48,313 bases of DNA from Myxococcales bacterium SG8_38 (GCA_001303415.1 LJTN01000020.1:1-48313), one strand, 5' to 3'. Shown: positions 8,989 through 18,232, numbered from the stretch's first letter. Notes: generated by a model not told the origin, from the letters alone. Made by a program: numbers and translations.

Positions 8989-9742
8989 AGACGCGCTCCA
9001 TCCCGTCGTGTGCGATCTCGACTCGTACGCCGTGCTCGGCGGCGAGGTCGCGGACCTTCGCCCCGACCGTTCGTTCATCGCTGCCCACGATGTCCGAGCC
9101 GCAATGTGTCACGATCATGCGTGACACGCCTTCCTCTGCACACCAGCCGAGCTGCTGTCGGACGTTGGCGTGCCCGAAAAGCTCGCCGGTCTTGCGGTGA
9201 CGGCGCACCATGTTGCGCGTGACAGTGGCGCCGTCGCCGATATAGGCAAGGATTCGGTGAAAGGCAGCTTTTCTATCCGGAATCCACACCACGTCCGGAA
9301 CGTAAAAGAGGCCCACCCGGTTCGCATGAATTCGATAGCCGACGGCCGGAGCACGTATGGAGTGCACCACCGGGAATGCTTCGAATCGGATGCCTTCGAT
9401 TTGGCGGGCGCTTCGGGGCGACAACACGTGACGCAGGTTTCGCTCGATTGGGAAATCATCGATGTGCTCCCAGGTATCCTCCGTGGCCCACACCGGACAT
9501 GGAGAGCCCGCGTCCAAGCCAAAGGCGTGGTCCGGGTGTGCGTGGGTGAGGACGATGGCGTGCGGAGCCACACGGGCGACACGCTCCCGCCAGGTCTCGC
9601 CGCAATCGATCATCACGCGCCGGCCACGATACGAGACGAGCGCCGAGGTATGCATTCGATGACGTCGGTTTTTGGGACCGATGTTGCCGCGCGTGCCCAG
9701 AAAAGTGATCTTCAATGCACGATCTCCATTCGGTTCGGACAT
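8981..9742 (-). CDS. Metallo-beta-lactamase-fold hydrolase
   Basis: Predicted zinc hydrolase of 253 residues. The protein begins LKITFLGTRGNIGP, and the metal motif THAHPDH at residues 66-72 gives two His, the Asp and the next His. Further ligands are likely in FPVVHS and YVPDV, and THCG lies near the C-terminus. This arrangement resembles the PhnP/RNase Z-like branch acting on phosphodiesters, but substrate is not evident. I chose the ATG at 9742; an in-frame GTG-type extension to 9847 would add 35 unlikely residues. Its 3' end overlaps the DNA glycosylase gene, so the two are co-transcribed. It is divergent from the sugar-transporter operon. Confidence 0.75.
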   Translation of the reverse strand: MSEPNGDRALKITFLGTRGNIGPKNRRHRMHTSALVSYRGRRVMIDCGETWRERVARVAPHAIVLTHAHPDHAFGLDAGSPCPVWATEDTWEHIDDFPIERNLRHVLSPRSARQIEGIRFEAFPVVHSIRAPAVGYRIHANRVGLFYVPDVVWIPDRKAAFHRILAYIGDGATVTRNMVRRHRKTGELFGHANVRQQLGWCAEEGVSRMIVTHCGSDIVGSDERTVGAKVRDLAAEHGVRVEIAHDGMERVYA

Positions 9743-9876
9743 GTCACCATGCAACGAATTGCCAGAGGGTGGCAATTGCCCACGTCGCTTGCCCCTTGAA
9801 TGATGGAAGGTTCCCTGAGAAGGTGTGTCGACGTCCCGCGCGCTCACAGTCCTTGGTGACGCACGAAGAAGGACAC

Positions 9877-11121
9877 ATGACGAGCAGCAGCACCTGGTTC
9901 ATTCTGTCTTTTGCGGCCGTCATCTCCATGGGGGGATGCCAGAGATCGAGCCCGCAGCGGCCGAAGCTCCGCTGGTATGTATTCGACGAGCCGTCAGGCG
10001 CTTTCGAGCGCGCTGCCAAACGTTGCAGCGAATCTTCCGAAGACCGCTACACCATCGAGGTTGCTCCTCTGCCCGCGGACGCCGACCAGCAGCGCGAGCA
10101 ACTGGTACGCCGGCTTGCCGCCGGAGACTCTTCCATCGACATCATCGGCATGGACGTCATCTGGACTGCCGAGCTCGCGGAAGCCGGCTGGATCCTCCCG
10201 TGGCCCGAAGATCTCGCGAGCAAGGCGCGCGAGGGACGCCTGAGCAGCATCGTCGACACGGCCAGCTACGAGGACGAGCTCTGGGCCGTTCCTTTCACGA
10301 CGAATGCTCAGTTGCTTTGGTACCGGGCCGACCGCGTGAAAGAGCCGCCAGCGACCTGGGAGCAGATGATCCGCATGGCGGAGGACCTCGGTGATCGAGG
10401 CACCATCCAAGCGCAGGGGGAGCGATACGAGGGCCTCACGGTGTTCTTCATCTCTCTGCTCGCGTCGGCTGGCGGCTCGGTTCTCGGACCCGATGGAGAC
10501 ACGGTTTCGCTCGACGAGGAGCCGACTCGCCAGGCGCTGTCGATCATGCAGCGACTGGCGAAGTCGCCCGCGACCGATCCGTCGTTGGCAACCACACGGG
10601 AGGATCAGGCCCGTTTGGCGTTCGAAACAGGCGAGTCCACCTTCATGATCAACTATACGTTCGTCTGGCCCAGCGCGAAGAGCAATGCCCCCGAGGTCGC
10701 TTCCCACATGCGTTGGGCGCGTTGGCCCTCCGTACTCGAAGGAAAGCCCAGCCGGGTCACGGTGGGTGGCATCAACTTGGGCGTGGGGGCGCATACTCGT
10801 CATCCAGGGCTCGCTCGTGAGGCTGCCCTGTGCCTCGCTTCGGAGCACAACCAGCGTTTGGCGGCGACCATGGGCGGTTTGCCTCCCAGCACGGCCACGC
10901 TTTACGACGATCCGGCGGTGCGCGAGACTTTCCCCTTTGCAGACCTTCTGCGGGAGACCTTGCGTGATGCCGTGCACCGGCCGAAGACACCACTCTACGT
11001 CGATGTCTCCCTCGCCATCAGCCACACCCTCCACCCCATGCGAGACGTCGAGCCCGCCGAAGACACGGAGCGGCTCCGCGATGCGGTGCAGAGGGCATTG
11101 CGGTCGGAGGGCTTGCTATGA
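9877..11121 (+). CDS. Sugar ABC transporter substrate-binding lipoprotein
   Basis: Extracytoplasmic solute-binding protein of 414 residues, family 1 (maltose/trehalose type). The signal peptide ends at a lipobox-like MGGC (about residue 21). Features of the family are IDIIGMDVIWTAELAEAGWILP, the hinge segment WAVPFTTNAQLLWYR, MINYTFVWP, and a C-terminal region with PLYVDVSLAISHTLH. The overall pattern resembles trehalose/maltose-binding proteins of the ThuE/LpqY group. The ATG is preceded by GAAGAAGGA. It starts a four-gene operon whose genes overlap or nearly touch. The nearby GH13 alpha-glucosidase fits an alpha-glucoside substrate, but that is inference from context. Confidence 0.85.
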   Translation: MTSSSTWFILSFAAVISMGGCQRSSPQRPKLRWYVFDEPSGAFERAAKRCSESSEDRYTIEVAPLPADADQQREQLVRRLAAGDSSIDIIGMDVIWTAELAEAGWILPWPEDLASKAREGRLSSIVDTASYEDELWAVPFTTNAQLLWYRADRVKEPPATWEQMIRMAEDLGDRGTIQAQGERYEGLTVFFISLLASAGGSVLGPDGDTVSLDEEPTRQALSIMQRLAKSPATDPSLATTREDQARLAFETGESTFMINYTFVWPSAKSNAPEVASHMRWARWPSVLEGKPSRVTVGGINLGVGAHTRHPGLAREAALCLASEHNQRLAATMGGLPPSTATLYDDPAVRETFPFADLLRETLRDAVHRPKTPLYVDVSLAISHTLHPMRDVEPAEDTERLRDAVQRALRSEGLL

Positions 11122-11993
11122 GCGCGCGCCGCATGGCAGAGCGCCGACTCGCCTGGCTGCTTTGCGCGCCGGCAGCGACGGCCATGCTCTTGGTGACCGC
11201 GTATCCGATGCTGTATGCCTCGTGGCTTTCCCTCTTCCGCTACGACCTGCGTTTCCCGGATGAACGGCAGCTCGTGGGTCTCGATAACTACGTGAGCGTG
11301 CTGACTTCGGAGGCTTGGTGGCAGGCGTTGTTCAACACCACGCTCATCACGCTGGGTTCCGTCTCTTGCGAGCTGATTCTCGGGTTTGTGTTTGCGCTCG
11401 TCATGCACCGAGCAGTGTTGGGTCTTCGGCTGGTTCGCACCGCGCTTCTCGTTCCTTACGGGATCATCACGGTGGTTGCCGCGATGAGTTGGCGCTTTGC
11501 CTTCGATCCGACGACCGGTTTCGTCAACGCGCTGTTGGGTCTGGAAGGCGCTTGGCTCGCCGAGCGATGGTCCGCTTTCTTCATCATCATCCAGACCGAG
11601 ATCTGGAAGACGACGCCCTTCATGGGGCTTCTGCTGCTCGCCGGCCTCACCCTCGTGCCAGTCGACTTGCTGCGCGCCGCACGGGTCGATGGGGCCAACG
11701 CCGTGCAGCGCTTCTTCAAGGTGACCTTGCCGTTGATGCGACCGGTGATGCTGGTCGCGCTCTTGTTTCGGACGCTCGATGCTTTTCGCATCTTCGACAC
11801 CGTTTTCGTGCAAACCAGAGGGGCCCAGAGCACCGACACCGTTTCCATCGTGGGCTACGATGCGCTCATCACGCGGCTCAATCTCGGTCTGGGGTCGGCG
11901 GTTTCCGTTCTCATTTTCCTTTGCGTGCTCGCCATCGCAGCGCTCTACGTGAAGGGGCTCGGGGTCGACGTGGCCGACCGGGAGGCTCCGTGA
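11118..11993 (+). CDS. Sugar ABC transporter permease, MalF/ThuF type
   Basis: Inner-membrane permease of 291 residues with six predicted membrane segments. The cytoplasmic EAA loop that contacts the ATPase is visible as [24 protein letters not shown] near residues 185-210. The N-terminal part ([22 protein letters not shown]) is the normal first segment of carbohydrate permeases. The start ATG overlaps the binding-protein stop as ATGA, and its own stop overlaps the next start. It should pair with the following permease to form the channel. Substrate is not readable from the sequence. Confidence 0.88.
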   Translation: MSARRMAERRLAWLLCAPAATAMLLVTAYPMLYASWLSLFRYDLRFPDERQLVGLDNYVSVLTSEAWWQALFNTTLITLGSVSCELILGFVFALVMHRAVLGLRLVRTALLVPYGIITVVAAMSWRFAFDPTTGFVNALLGLEGAWLAERWSAFFIIIQTEIWKTTPFMGLLLLAGLTLVPVDLLRAARVDGANAVQRFFKVTLPLMRPVMLVALLFRTLDAFRIFDTVFVQTRGAQSTDTVSIVGYDALITRLNLGLGSAVSVLIFLCVLAIAALYVKGLGVDVADREAP

Positions 11994-12829
11994 GCGAGAA
12001 GCGTGAAAAGCCCATCGAGCGTGTCTTGTGGGGCGCGGCCAGCTTGCTCGTGGTGACCTACGCGTTGATTCCCGTCGCCTGGATGGTTTCCTTGTCCCTC
12101 AAGCGCAGCGCGGATCTAGGCGACGATCGATTCTTGCCGCGGGTGGTGAGCTTCGAGCACTACGAGGCTGTATTCCGGGACCCTCAGTTCTCCGCGGCTC
12201 TGCGAAACTCGATCGGCATCGGCGCGATTTCTTCACTGGCCGCGGTTTTGCTCGGCATGTTCGCAGCCTATGCCATCGCGCGTCTGGACTTCCCCGGTCG
12301 ACGCTTGATCCTCGGCGCCGCGCTTTCCATCGCGATGTTTCCGCCGGTTTCCATCATCGGACCGCTATTCAACATGTGGCGGACGCTGGGGCTCTACGAT
12401 ACCTGGCTTGGGCTGATTCTTCCGTACATGACATTTACGCTGCCTCTGGCCATCTGGACGCTCTCTGCGTTCTTCAGGGAAATCCCCTGGGAGCTTGAAA
12501 GAGCCGCCCGCGTGGACGGCGCCACCCCTGTGCAAGCATTCGTGCACGTCATTGCGCCGTTGGCAGCCCCCGGCGTCTTCACTGCCGCCATCCTGGTATT
12601 CATCTTCGCCTGGAACGACTTTCTCTTCGCGATCTCACTCACGTCCACCAACGACGCTCGCACGGCGCCGGCGGCCATCGCGTTCTTCACGGGAAGCTCG
12701 CGTTTCGAGCAACCGACTGGCTCGATTGCAGCCGCTTCCGTGGTGGTAACCTTACCAATCATCGTCATAGTCCTTGCGTTTCAGCGGCGCATCGTCTCCG
12801 GGCTCACCGCCGGAGCTGTGAAGGGGTGA
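11990..12829 (+). CDS. Sugar ABC transporter permease, MalG/ThuG type
   Basis: Second channel subunit, 279 residues with six membrane segments. The EAA loop reads [23 protein letters not shown] near residues 170-190, and the segment [13 protein letters not shown] near residue 210 is typical of the MalG/CUT1 class. The start is a GTG overlapping the previous stop (GTGA); the same frame is open far upstream but only as a shadow of the first permease. Four bases separate its stop from the ATPase gene. Together with the previous gene it forms a heterodimeric carbohydrate channel. Confidence 0.88.
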   Translation: MSEKREKPIERVLWGAASLLVVTYALIPVAWMVSLSLKRSADLGDDRFLPRVVSFEHYEAVFRDPQFSAALRNSIGIGAISSLAAVLLGMFAAYAIARLDFPGRRLILGAALSIAMFPPVSIIGPLFNMWRTLGLYDTWLGLILPYMTFTLPLAIWTLSAFFREIPWELERAARVDGATPVQAFVHVIAPLAAPGVFTAAILVFIFAWNDFLFAISLTSTNDARTAPAAIAFFTGSSRFEQPTGSIAAASVVVTLPIIVIVLAFQRRIVSGLTAGAVKG

Positions 12830-12833
12830 GCAC

Positions 12834-13985
12834 GTGGCCGAGATCGAGCTAGACGGAGTCACCAAGCGTTTTTCGGGGGTTACCGCCTTGAACCGGGCGA
12901 GCTTCACGATTCGAGACGGCGAGCTCTTCATTTTGGTGGGGCCCTCGGGCTGCGGAAAATCCACGCTTCTGAACATGATCGTCGGCCTCGAGGACGTCAC
13001 CGAGGGGGAGATCCGAGTCGACGGCGAGGTGGTCAACGATCTCGATCCCAAGGACCGCAACATGGCGATGGTTTTTCAAAGCTATGCCATCTACCCACAC
13101 ATGACCGTGCGCGAGAACATGGCCTTTCCCCTCGAGTTGGCGAAAGCCTCCAAGGCCGAGATCGACGAGCGCGTGTCCCGTGCGGCCAAGATCCTGGAGC
13201 TCGAAGAGGTGCTCGATCGGAAGCCCCGCGCTCTTTCCGGAGGTCAGCGCCAACGCGTGGCCATGGGGCGCGCCATCGTTCGAAAGCCCAAGGTGTTCCT
13301 TCTCGACGAGCCGCTTTCCAATCTGGACGCCAAGCTCCGTGTGCAGATGCGCACCGAGATTCTCCGTCTTCAACGTCGCCTCGAGACCACCATGGTCTAC
13401 GTCACCCACGACCAAACGGAGGCCATGACCCTCGGCCACCGGATCGCGGTGTTGCGCAAGGGGGAAGTGCTTCAGATCGGCACTCCCCGAGAGCTCTATG
13501 AGTGCCCAAAGAATCTCTTCGTCGCCGGTTTCATCGGCTCGCCTGCCATGAATTTTCTGCCCGCGCGATGGGAAAACGGCAGGCTCGTGCTTCCCGTTGG
13601 CTCGATCGCACTCTCAGACGAGGAGGGTCGGCGGCTCGGCGCGGCGCGAGGTCGGCTGATTGCTGGCTTTCGGCCGGAGCACCTGCAGGCCGGCGGGGAG
13701 GAGCAACCGGGTCTGCGTTTCGAGGTCCAGGCCGAGGTCGTCGAGTGGTTGGGCGCCGACGTCTTCGTGTACTTCGACGTCGCCCTACGAGGCTTCGAGG
13801 AAGTCGAGTTGCCCGAGGACCTGGGATTGCAGGGCGACAATGGCGACCATCGGTCGCTGCTTGCGCGCGTCGATCCGAGCGCCGGTCTGCGGGAAGGCGA
13901 CACGTTCGAGCTCGGGCTCGACTCCCAGTACGTGCATGTTTTCGATGCCGAGAGCGGCGAGAATCTCAGCACGGCGAGAGACTAG
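12834..13985 (+). CDS. Sugar ABC transporter ATP-binding protein (MalK/UgpC type)
   Basis: ATPase of the importer, 383 residues. Walker A GPSGCGKST is at residues 36-44, followed by the Q-loop region MVFQSYAIYPHMTV, the signature LSGGQRQRVAMGRA, Walker B VFLLDEPLSNLDAKLR and switch histidine VTHDQTEAM. From about residue 235 a C-terminal TOBE/regulatory domain of the MalK type is present (FIGSPAMNFLPA...). The GTG start at 12834 sits a few bases after AAGGGG. Length and motifs are normal for CUT1 importers. Its end overlaps the convergent symporter gene by four bases (CTAG). Confidence 0.9.
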   Translation: MAEIELDGVTKRFSGVTALNRASFTIRDGELFILVGPSGCGKSTLLNMIVGLEDVTEGEIRVDGEVVNDLDPKDRNMAMVFQSYAIYPHMTVRENMAFPLELAKASKAEIDERVSRAAKILELEEVLDRKPRALSGGQRQRVAMGRAIVRKPKVFLLDEPLSNLDAKLRVQMRTEILRLQRRLETTMVYVTHDQTEAMTLGHRIAVLRKGEVLQIGTPRELYECPKNLFVAGFIGSPAMNFLPARWENGRLVLPVGSIALSDEEGRRLGAARGRLIAGFRPEHLQAGGEEQPGLRFEVQAEVVEWLGADVFVYFDVALRGFEEVELPEDLGLQGDNGDHRSLLARVDPSAGLREGDTFELGLDSQYVHVFDAESGENLSTARD

Positions 13986-15355
13986 CTCTCGGCCGGACGA
14001 CGTTCGAACGGCACGATGGCGAGGAAGACCACGATGCTCAGCGCCAGTGAGAGAAGAAAAGGCGCCTCGTGGTCGAAGATGTATTTGGCGCTCGCGGAAG
14101 AAACGAGGGCGACCATCAATGTCGCGCTTGCGGAAACGGGTCCTCCGAGCCGCGTGAAGAGAGCGGCGACGGTGATGACGGCGATACCCGCCGTTCCCAA
14201 GGAGTCTGCCTCGAGCACGAGCCCGTAGATGCTGTCTGCCGAAAGCGCGATCACGGAGCCGGCGACTCCTGCAACGACCACGAAGAGGCGCGCGCTGCGC
14301 AGCCGGCGTCGATCCCCTTCCTTTCGAGTGGGATCGCCAAAGAGATTGTGGGCAGCAAGCGCGCCAATGGCGAGAAGCGACGAGTCGATCGTCGACAGAA
14401 TCACCGAGACGATCGCGCCGATGAAGAGCACGTAGACGATGGGTCCCAACGTGTGCTTGGCCAGCTCGGGCAGGAAGTCCTCCCCGTTCGTCAGCGAAAG
14501 CGGGTAGTGGGCTCCGAGGAGGCCCAGGAGCACCGGAACCGCCCCGAGCGCGAGGTAAATGCTGCCAGCGAAAAGCGCCGCCTTCTTGGCGGCCGGCGCG
14601 CTCCGGCATCCGAGCGCTCGCGACACCGACTCCTGCGCGATGAGAGACCCGATCACCGGCACCAGCCAGACGTTGACCCGCGCGAGGACCGTCTCTCCCT
14701 CGGCCACGAGCCGCAACTGGCTCGGCTCGATGCGGCCTAGCGACGCGTCCCATCCACCGTAGGAGTGAACCAGCGCGAGGAGCGTGGCACAAAGGCCGAC
14801 CACGACCAGCATGCCCTGGAGCAGATCGGTCCATACGTCTCCAAGCAAGCCTCCGAGGTACGTGTAGAGGACGGCGATGACCGCGGCGAGGATGATGGCG
14901 ACTTCCAGCCCTAGCGGGGTCTGAAAAGACAGGATCTGACCCAGCGCGCGAATCTGAGCGGCCGACCACAAGACCGATGGTGGGATGAGCACGAAAGCGG
15001 CCACGCGTTCCGCCGTTCGGCCGAACCGGATGCGATACACGTCCGCGAGCGTCATCGAGCCGGTGCGCCAAAAACGGGCAGCGAAGAACGCCCCAAACAG
15101 CAAGAGTGAGAGCGCGTAACCGAAGGGATCTGCGCGGCCCCCAGACAGACCTTCTTGGTGAATCGCAGCTGAAGATCCGAGGATCGACTCGGCGCCGAAC
15201 CAAGTGATGAACAAGGAGAAGCCAGCGAGCGGCGCGCCCAGTCGCCGTCCGGCGACGAGATAGTCGTCCTCGTGGGCGACGCGACGCGAAGCCCAGTAGC
15301 CAATCGCGAGCTGGACGAGCACGAAGCCGAGGATGGCAATGGTGGTCGGGGTCAT
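13982..15355 (-). CDS. Sodium:solute symporter family (SSS) transporter
   Basis: Integral membrane transporter of 457 residues with 12-13 hydrophobic segments. Near the N-terminus is the SSS pattern: a first helix (AILGFVLVQLAIGYWA), DDYLVAGRRLG, then FSLFITWFGAESILGSSAAIHQEGL. The conserved LYTYLGGLLGDVWTDLLQGMLV lies around residues 150-175, and a later helix reads SVILSTIDSSLLAIGALAAHNL. These features place it in the PutP/PanF group, which uses sodium to import amino acids, vitamins, sugars or carboxylates. The substrate cannot be read by eye. The start ATG was chosen at the first helix; an in-frame start 13 codons upstream also exists. It is transcribed divergently from the peroxide-response unit. 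Confidence 0.82.
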   Translation of the reverse strand: MTPTTIAILGFVLVQLAIGYWASRRVAHEDDYLVAGRRLGAPLAGFSLFITWFGAESILGSSAAIHQEGLSGGRADPFGYALSLLLFGAFFAARFWRTGSMTLADVYRIRFGRTAERVAAFVLIPPSVLWSAAQIRALGQILSFQTPLGLEVAIILAAVIAVLYTYLGGLLGDVWTDLLQGMLVVVGLCATLLALVHSYGGWDASLGRIEPSQLRLVAEGETVLARVNVWLVPVIGSLIAQESVSRALGCRSAPAAKKAALFAGSIYLALGAVPVLLGLLGAHYPLSLTNGEDFLPELAKHTLGPIVYVLFIGAIVSVILSTIDSSLLAIGALAAHNLFGDPTRKEGDRRRLRSARLFVVVAGVAGSVIALSADSIYGLVLEADSLGTAGIAVITVAALFTRLGGPVSASATLMVALVSSASAKYIFDHEAPFLLSLALSIVVFLAIVPFERRPAES

Positions 15356-15494
15356 CTTGGCTCCGGGGCCGGCTCGCCAAAGAGGCCGAAGCATAGGCCA
15401 GACGTCGCTGGCAGGCCCGATCCGTCGCTGGGGGGAGGACTAGTGGTGCCAGGAGTCGCGACGAACCCAGGGCGCTGGCCGGTCTGAGCCTTCC

Positions 15495-15530
15495 TTGACA
15501 AGATCTATCTTTAGACTTAGTCTAAGTAAA
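15495..15530 (+). promoter_or_regulatory. Predicted promoter and Fur/PerR-type operator
   Basis: A perfect 7-1-7 inverted repeat, TTAGACTTAGTCTAA, occupies 15511-15525. This is the geometry of PerR/Fur boxes. A consensus -35 (TTGACA, 15495-15500) lies upstream; with a 17-base spacer the -10 would be TAGTCT (15518-15523), inside the operator. The expected transcription start then falls at about 15530, the A of the regulator's ATG, so the message may be leaderless. The regulator would block its own promoter by occupying the -10 region. Confidence 0.72.
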
Positions 15531-15943
15531 TGCGCCCAGACGAAGCAGCTCTGCTCGAGAAACACGGCATCAAGCCATCCGCGCAGCGCGTGGCCGTTGC
15601 GGAGTTCGTGCTTCATACGGACGCACACCCGTCGGCGGACGAGGTGTGGAGCCGAGTGCGCGAGCGCTTTCCGATGGTGTCTCGCGCCACCGTCTACAAC
15701 ACGCTGAATCTCTTCGTTGAAAAAGGGCTGATTCGCCAACTCACACTCACCGGTGGTCGCGTCGTGTTCGACCCCAACGTGGAGAAGCACCACCACTTCA
15801 TCGACGAGGAGACCGGTCGAATCTACGACGTGCCCTGGGAAGCGCTCCGCGTTTCCCGCGTCGACGACATCGACGGGTTCGAGGTTCATGCCTACCAGGT
15901 CGTGCTCCGCGGAAAGAAGCGAAGCCGCCGGCGGCGTACCTGA
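15530..15943 (+). CDS. Fur/PerR-family metal-dependent regulator without cysteines
   Basis: Transcription repressor of 137 residues. The winged-helix domain covers residues 10-80, with recognition helix SRATVYNTLNLFVEKGLI. The dimer/metal domain has the regulatory-site pattern: His33, Asp81, His87-89 and Asp100. The usual structural zinc site is missing: the HHHFxCxxCG pattern reads HHHFIDEETG, the C-terminal CxxC is absent, and the whole protein has no cysteine. A basic tail (KKRSRRRR) ends it. The ATG lies five bases after a perfect 7-1-7 operator and has no ribosome-binding site. With ahpC 33 bases downstream, it most likely senses peroxide in the manner of PerR; iron sensing of the Irr type is the alternative. 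Confidence 0.85.
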   Translation: MRPDEAALLEKHGIKPSAQRVAVAEFVLHTDAHPSADEVWSRVRERFPMVSRATVYNTLNLFVEKGLIRQLTLTGGRVVFDPNVEKHHHFIDEETGRIYDVPWEALRVSRVDDIDGFEVHAYQVVLRGKKRSRRRRT

Positions 15944-15976
15944 CTCTGTTCAGACAATTTGAACCAAGGAGGAGAC

Positions 15977-16516
15977 ATGTATACAGTTGGTCAAGAGTTT
16001 CCCGAGTTTTCGCTTCAGGCGGTGGTGAGCACCGACCCAGGCAAAGAGTTCGAGGAAATCACGAACGAAACATACGCAGGGAAGTGGCAGGTCATCTTCT
16101 TCTGGCCGATGGACTTCACGTTCGTTTGCCCGACGGAGATTGCCGAGTTCGGCAGGAAGAGCTCCGAGTTCGCCGAACGCAACGCGCAGGTTCTCGGCGC
16201 GAGCACCGACACGCACTACGTGCACCTGGCATGGCGGGAGAGCCATCCCGATTTGAAGAATCTGCCGTTTCCCATGCTTGCCGATACGAAGCGCGAGCTC
16301 TCCTCGGCTCTAGGCATCCTTCACCCGGAAGCGGGGGTATGTCTGCGCGCCACGTTCATCGTCGACCCCGAGGGGATGATCCGCTTCGCGAGCGTGAACG
16401 ACCTCGCGGTGGGTCGAAACGTAGACGAGGTCTTGCGCGTTCTAGATGCCCTGCAGACTGGGGAGCTCACCGCTTGTGGTTGGACCAAGGGAGAGCCCAC
16501 CCTCGACGCGGCGTAA
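15977..16516 (+). CDS. ahpC: Peroxiredoxin, alkyl hydroperoxide reductase C type
   Basis: Cytoplasmic thiol peroxidase of 179 residues that reduces hydrogen peroxide and organic peroxides. The peroxidatic site is DFTFVCPTEI with Cys51. Cys167 in TACGW near the C-terminus is the likely resolving cysteine, and Cys122 (GVCLRATFIVDP) is a third cysteine. The start is the ATG after a strong AAGGAGGAG site. It lies 33 bases after the Fur/PerR-type gene with no promoter or operator visible between, so both are probably made from the upstream operator-controlled promoter. No AhpF or AhpD reductase partner is adjacent. Confidence 0.92.
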   Translation: MYTVGQEFPEFSLQAVVSTDPGKEFEEITNETYAGKWQVIFFWPMDFTFVCPTEIAEFGRKSSEFAERNAQVLGASTDTHYVHLAWRESHPDLKNLPFPMLADTKRELSSALGILHPEAGVCLRATFIVDPEGMIRFASVNDLAVGRNVDEVLRVLDALQTGELTACGWTKGEPTLDAA

Positions 16517-16543
16517 TCGACGCCCGTCCTCGGAAAGCCAGCA

Positions 16544-17032
16544 ATGCGATTCGTGAAGGAGAGCGTGATCGAGGCAAGCGCAGAAACGGTGTTTGGCTTC
16601 CACGAATCACCAGATGCCTTCGAACGACTGCAACCCCCCTGGCAAGAAACACAAATCGTGCAGCCCCCCACCTCGCTCGAGGTGGGGACTCGCGTCATCC
16701 TGAAGGCCAAGCTCGGCCCGCTATGGCAAACCATCGTCGCCGAGCACGTGGCTTACGAGCCGGGAAGGATGTTCGCAGACCGAATGGTGAAGGGACCATT
16801 TCCCAAGTGGTTCCACAAGCACATCGTCACGCCCCAAGGCCCGGACAAGTGCATTCTAACCGATGACATCGAGTACGAGCTCCCTCTAGGAGCGCTCGGG
16901 CGCTTCTTCGGCGGATGGTTTGCGCGCGCCAGTCTCGAGCGCCTCTTCGAGTTCCGACACCGTGTGACACGCGAAGCCTGTGAGGCGCGCGGGAAGGGCG
17001 AATCAGGAGAGCGCCGAGCCTCAACGAACTAG
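16544..17032 (+). CDS. SRPBCC (START-like) domain protein
   Basis: A 162-residue protein of the polyketide cyclase/START-like superfamily. The characteristic opening is FVKESVIEASAETVFGFHESPDAFERLQPPW, followed by strands around FADRMVKGPFPKWFHKHIV and a long C-terminal helix (ASLERLFEFRHRVTREAC). It resembles the COG4276 branch, whose function is unknown and which is often next to epimerases. It follows ahpC by 27 bases, so it may be read through from the peroxide-response promoter. It overlaps the convergent ilvA gene by 12 bases. Confidence 0.72.
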   Translation: MRFVKESVIEASAETVFGFHESPDAFERLQPPWQETQIVQPPTSLEVGTRVILKAKLGPLWQTIVAEHVAYEPGRMFADRMVKGPFPKWFHKHIVTPQGPDKCILTDDIEYELPLGALGRFFGGWFARASLERLFEFRHRVTREACEARGKGESGERRASTN

Positions 17033-18232
17033 CTGCGCCTCGAGCCCGCGCCGTCCGAGCGCATCGAGAACCTGCTCGGCCTGTTCTTCGCCCCGCAACT
17101 GCAGAACCATCTCGACGACCGCGGCGCGTGCGGAGGAGGCGCCGAAAGCGCGTTGGTGGCTGATCTCGACGATGTTGCTATCGAGCTCTCCGATAAGCTG
17201 CGTCACTTGGCCGAGCGCGCCCGGGATGTCTGGCACTTCCACTCGAAGCCGAACCAACCGGTGGCTGCGCACCATGCCCCGCTGAAGCACCGAGGAGAGC
17301 GTCATCATGTCGATGTTTCCGCCGCAGAGAATCGTTCCAACCTGCTGTCCCTGAAATCGGTCCTTGTAACGAAGAGCGGCCGCGACGCCTGCCGCCCCGG
17401 CACCCTCCACGACCGTCTTTTCAATCTCTGCGAGCATGAAAATCGCCTGCTCGATGTCCTCTTCACGCACCAAGACGACGTCGTCGACCTGTGCTCTGAT
17501 GATCTCCATGGTGAGCTCGCCAGGAGACTTCACTGCAATCCCGTCTGCGACGGTGTCGTGATCAGGGATATCCCTTGGATCGAGCCCATGGAAGAGATGG
17601 TGTGCAGACGGATAGCGCTCGCTCTGCACGCCGATCACCTGAATGCTCGGCAAAATCGCCTTGGCGGCAATCGCGACACCGGAGATCAACCCCCCGCCGC
17701 CGATGGGTATCAAGAGGGTGTCGATGCCGTATCCGATCTCGAGCATCTCCAGGGACAACGTGCCCTGACCTGCAATGACCGCCGGATCATCGTATGGATG
17801 AACGAGCGTGAGGGCCCTTTCCCGTGCCAGATCTCGTGTGAACGCCCTCGTCTCGTCGAACTGGCTTCCATGAAGAATCACCTCTGCGCCATGGGCGCGG
17901 GTTTGCTCGACCTTCGCATTGGGCGTCGTACGCGGCATCACGATGGTGATGGGAATCCCCAGTCGTTTTCCGTGGTAGGCGAGCGCTTGGGCGTGATTTC
18001 CAGCCGACATGGCCACGGCGCCGCGAGCGCGCTCCGCGGCGCTCAAATCCAGCAAGCGATTCAGCGCGCCTCGCTCCTTGAATGAAGCGGTGAATTGCTG
18101 ATTCTCGTGCTTGAGGTAGAGGCGAGAGCCAACGATTGACGACAAAGTTTCGGAAAGCTCGAACGGAGTTCGCACGATGCTCGGTGTGATCCGCTCGTGT
18201 GCATGGCGGATGGTTTCGATGGAGACAGTCAC
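17021..18232 (-). CDS. ilvA: Threonine ammonia-lyase (threonine dehydratase) with ACT domain
   Basis: PLP enzyme of 403 residues that deaminates L-threonine (and serine) to 2-oxobutanoate. The PLP lysine is Lys52 in TASFKERGA, the phosphate-binding glycine loop is GGGGL at residues 178-182, and SAGNHAQALA is the substrate loop. From about residue 325 there is one ACT-type domain (LRVEVPDIPGALGQV), as in the approximately 400-residue form that can be catabolic or biosynthetic. The GTG start overlaps the stop of a truncated regulator tail (GTGA), a sign that the gene was once coupled to a full-length regulator. No branched-chain synthesis genes are nearby. Confidence 0.9.
   Translation of the reverse strand: MTVSIETIRHAHERITPSIVRTPFELSETLSSIVGSRLYLKHENQQFTASFKERGALNRLLDLSAAERARGAVAMSAGNHAQALAYHGKRLGIPITIVMPRTTPNAKVEQTRAHGAEVILHGSQFDETRAFTRDLARERALTLVHPYDDPAVIAGQGTLSLEMLEIGYGIDTLLIPIGGGGLISGVAIAAKAILPSIQVIGVQSERYPSAHHLFHGLDPRDIPDHDTVADGIAVKSPGELTMEIIRAQVDDVVLVREEDIEQAIFMLAEIEKTVVEGAGAAGVAAALRYKDRFQGQQVGTILCGGNIDMMTLSSVLQRGMVRSHRLVRLRVEVPDIPGALGQVTQLIGELDSNIVEISHQRAFGASSARAAVVEMVLQLRGEEQAEQVLDALGRRGLEAQLVR

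Noticed and set aside
4798-13985. A single trehalose or maltose utilisation locus
   Set aside because: The glucosidase and the ABC importer are separated by a lipoprotein gene and a two-gene minus-strand unit; the link is only suggestive.
13785-15380. Open frame of 531 codons on the minus strand over the symporter
   Set aside because: Offset by one base from the symporter frame; its translation lacks membrane helices or any family motif.
15495-15530. Operator belonging to the divergent symporter gene
   Set aside because: The palindrome is 155 bases from the symporter start but overlaps the regulator's likely -10 and lies five bases from its ATG, so it fits the regulator-ahpC unit.
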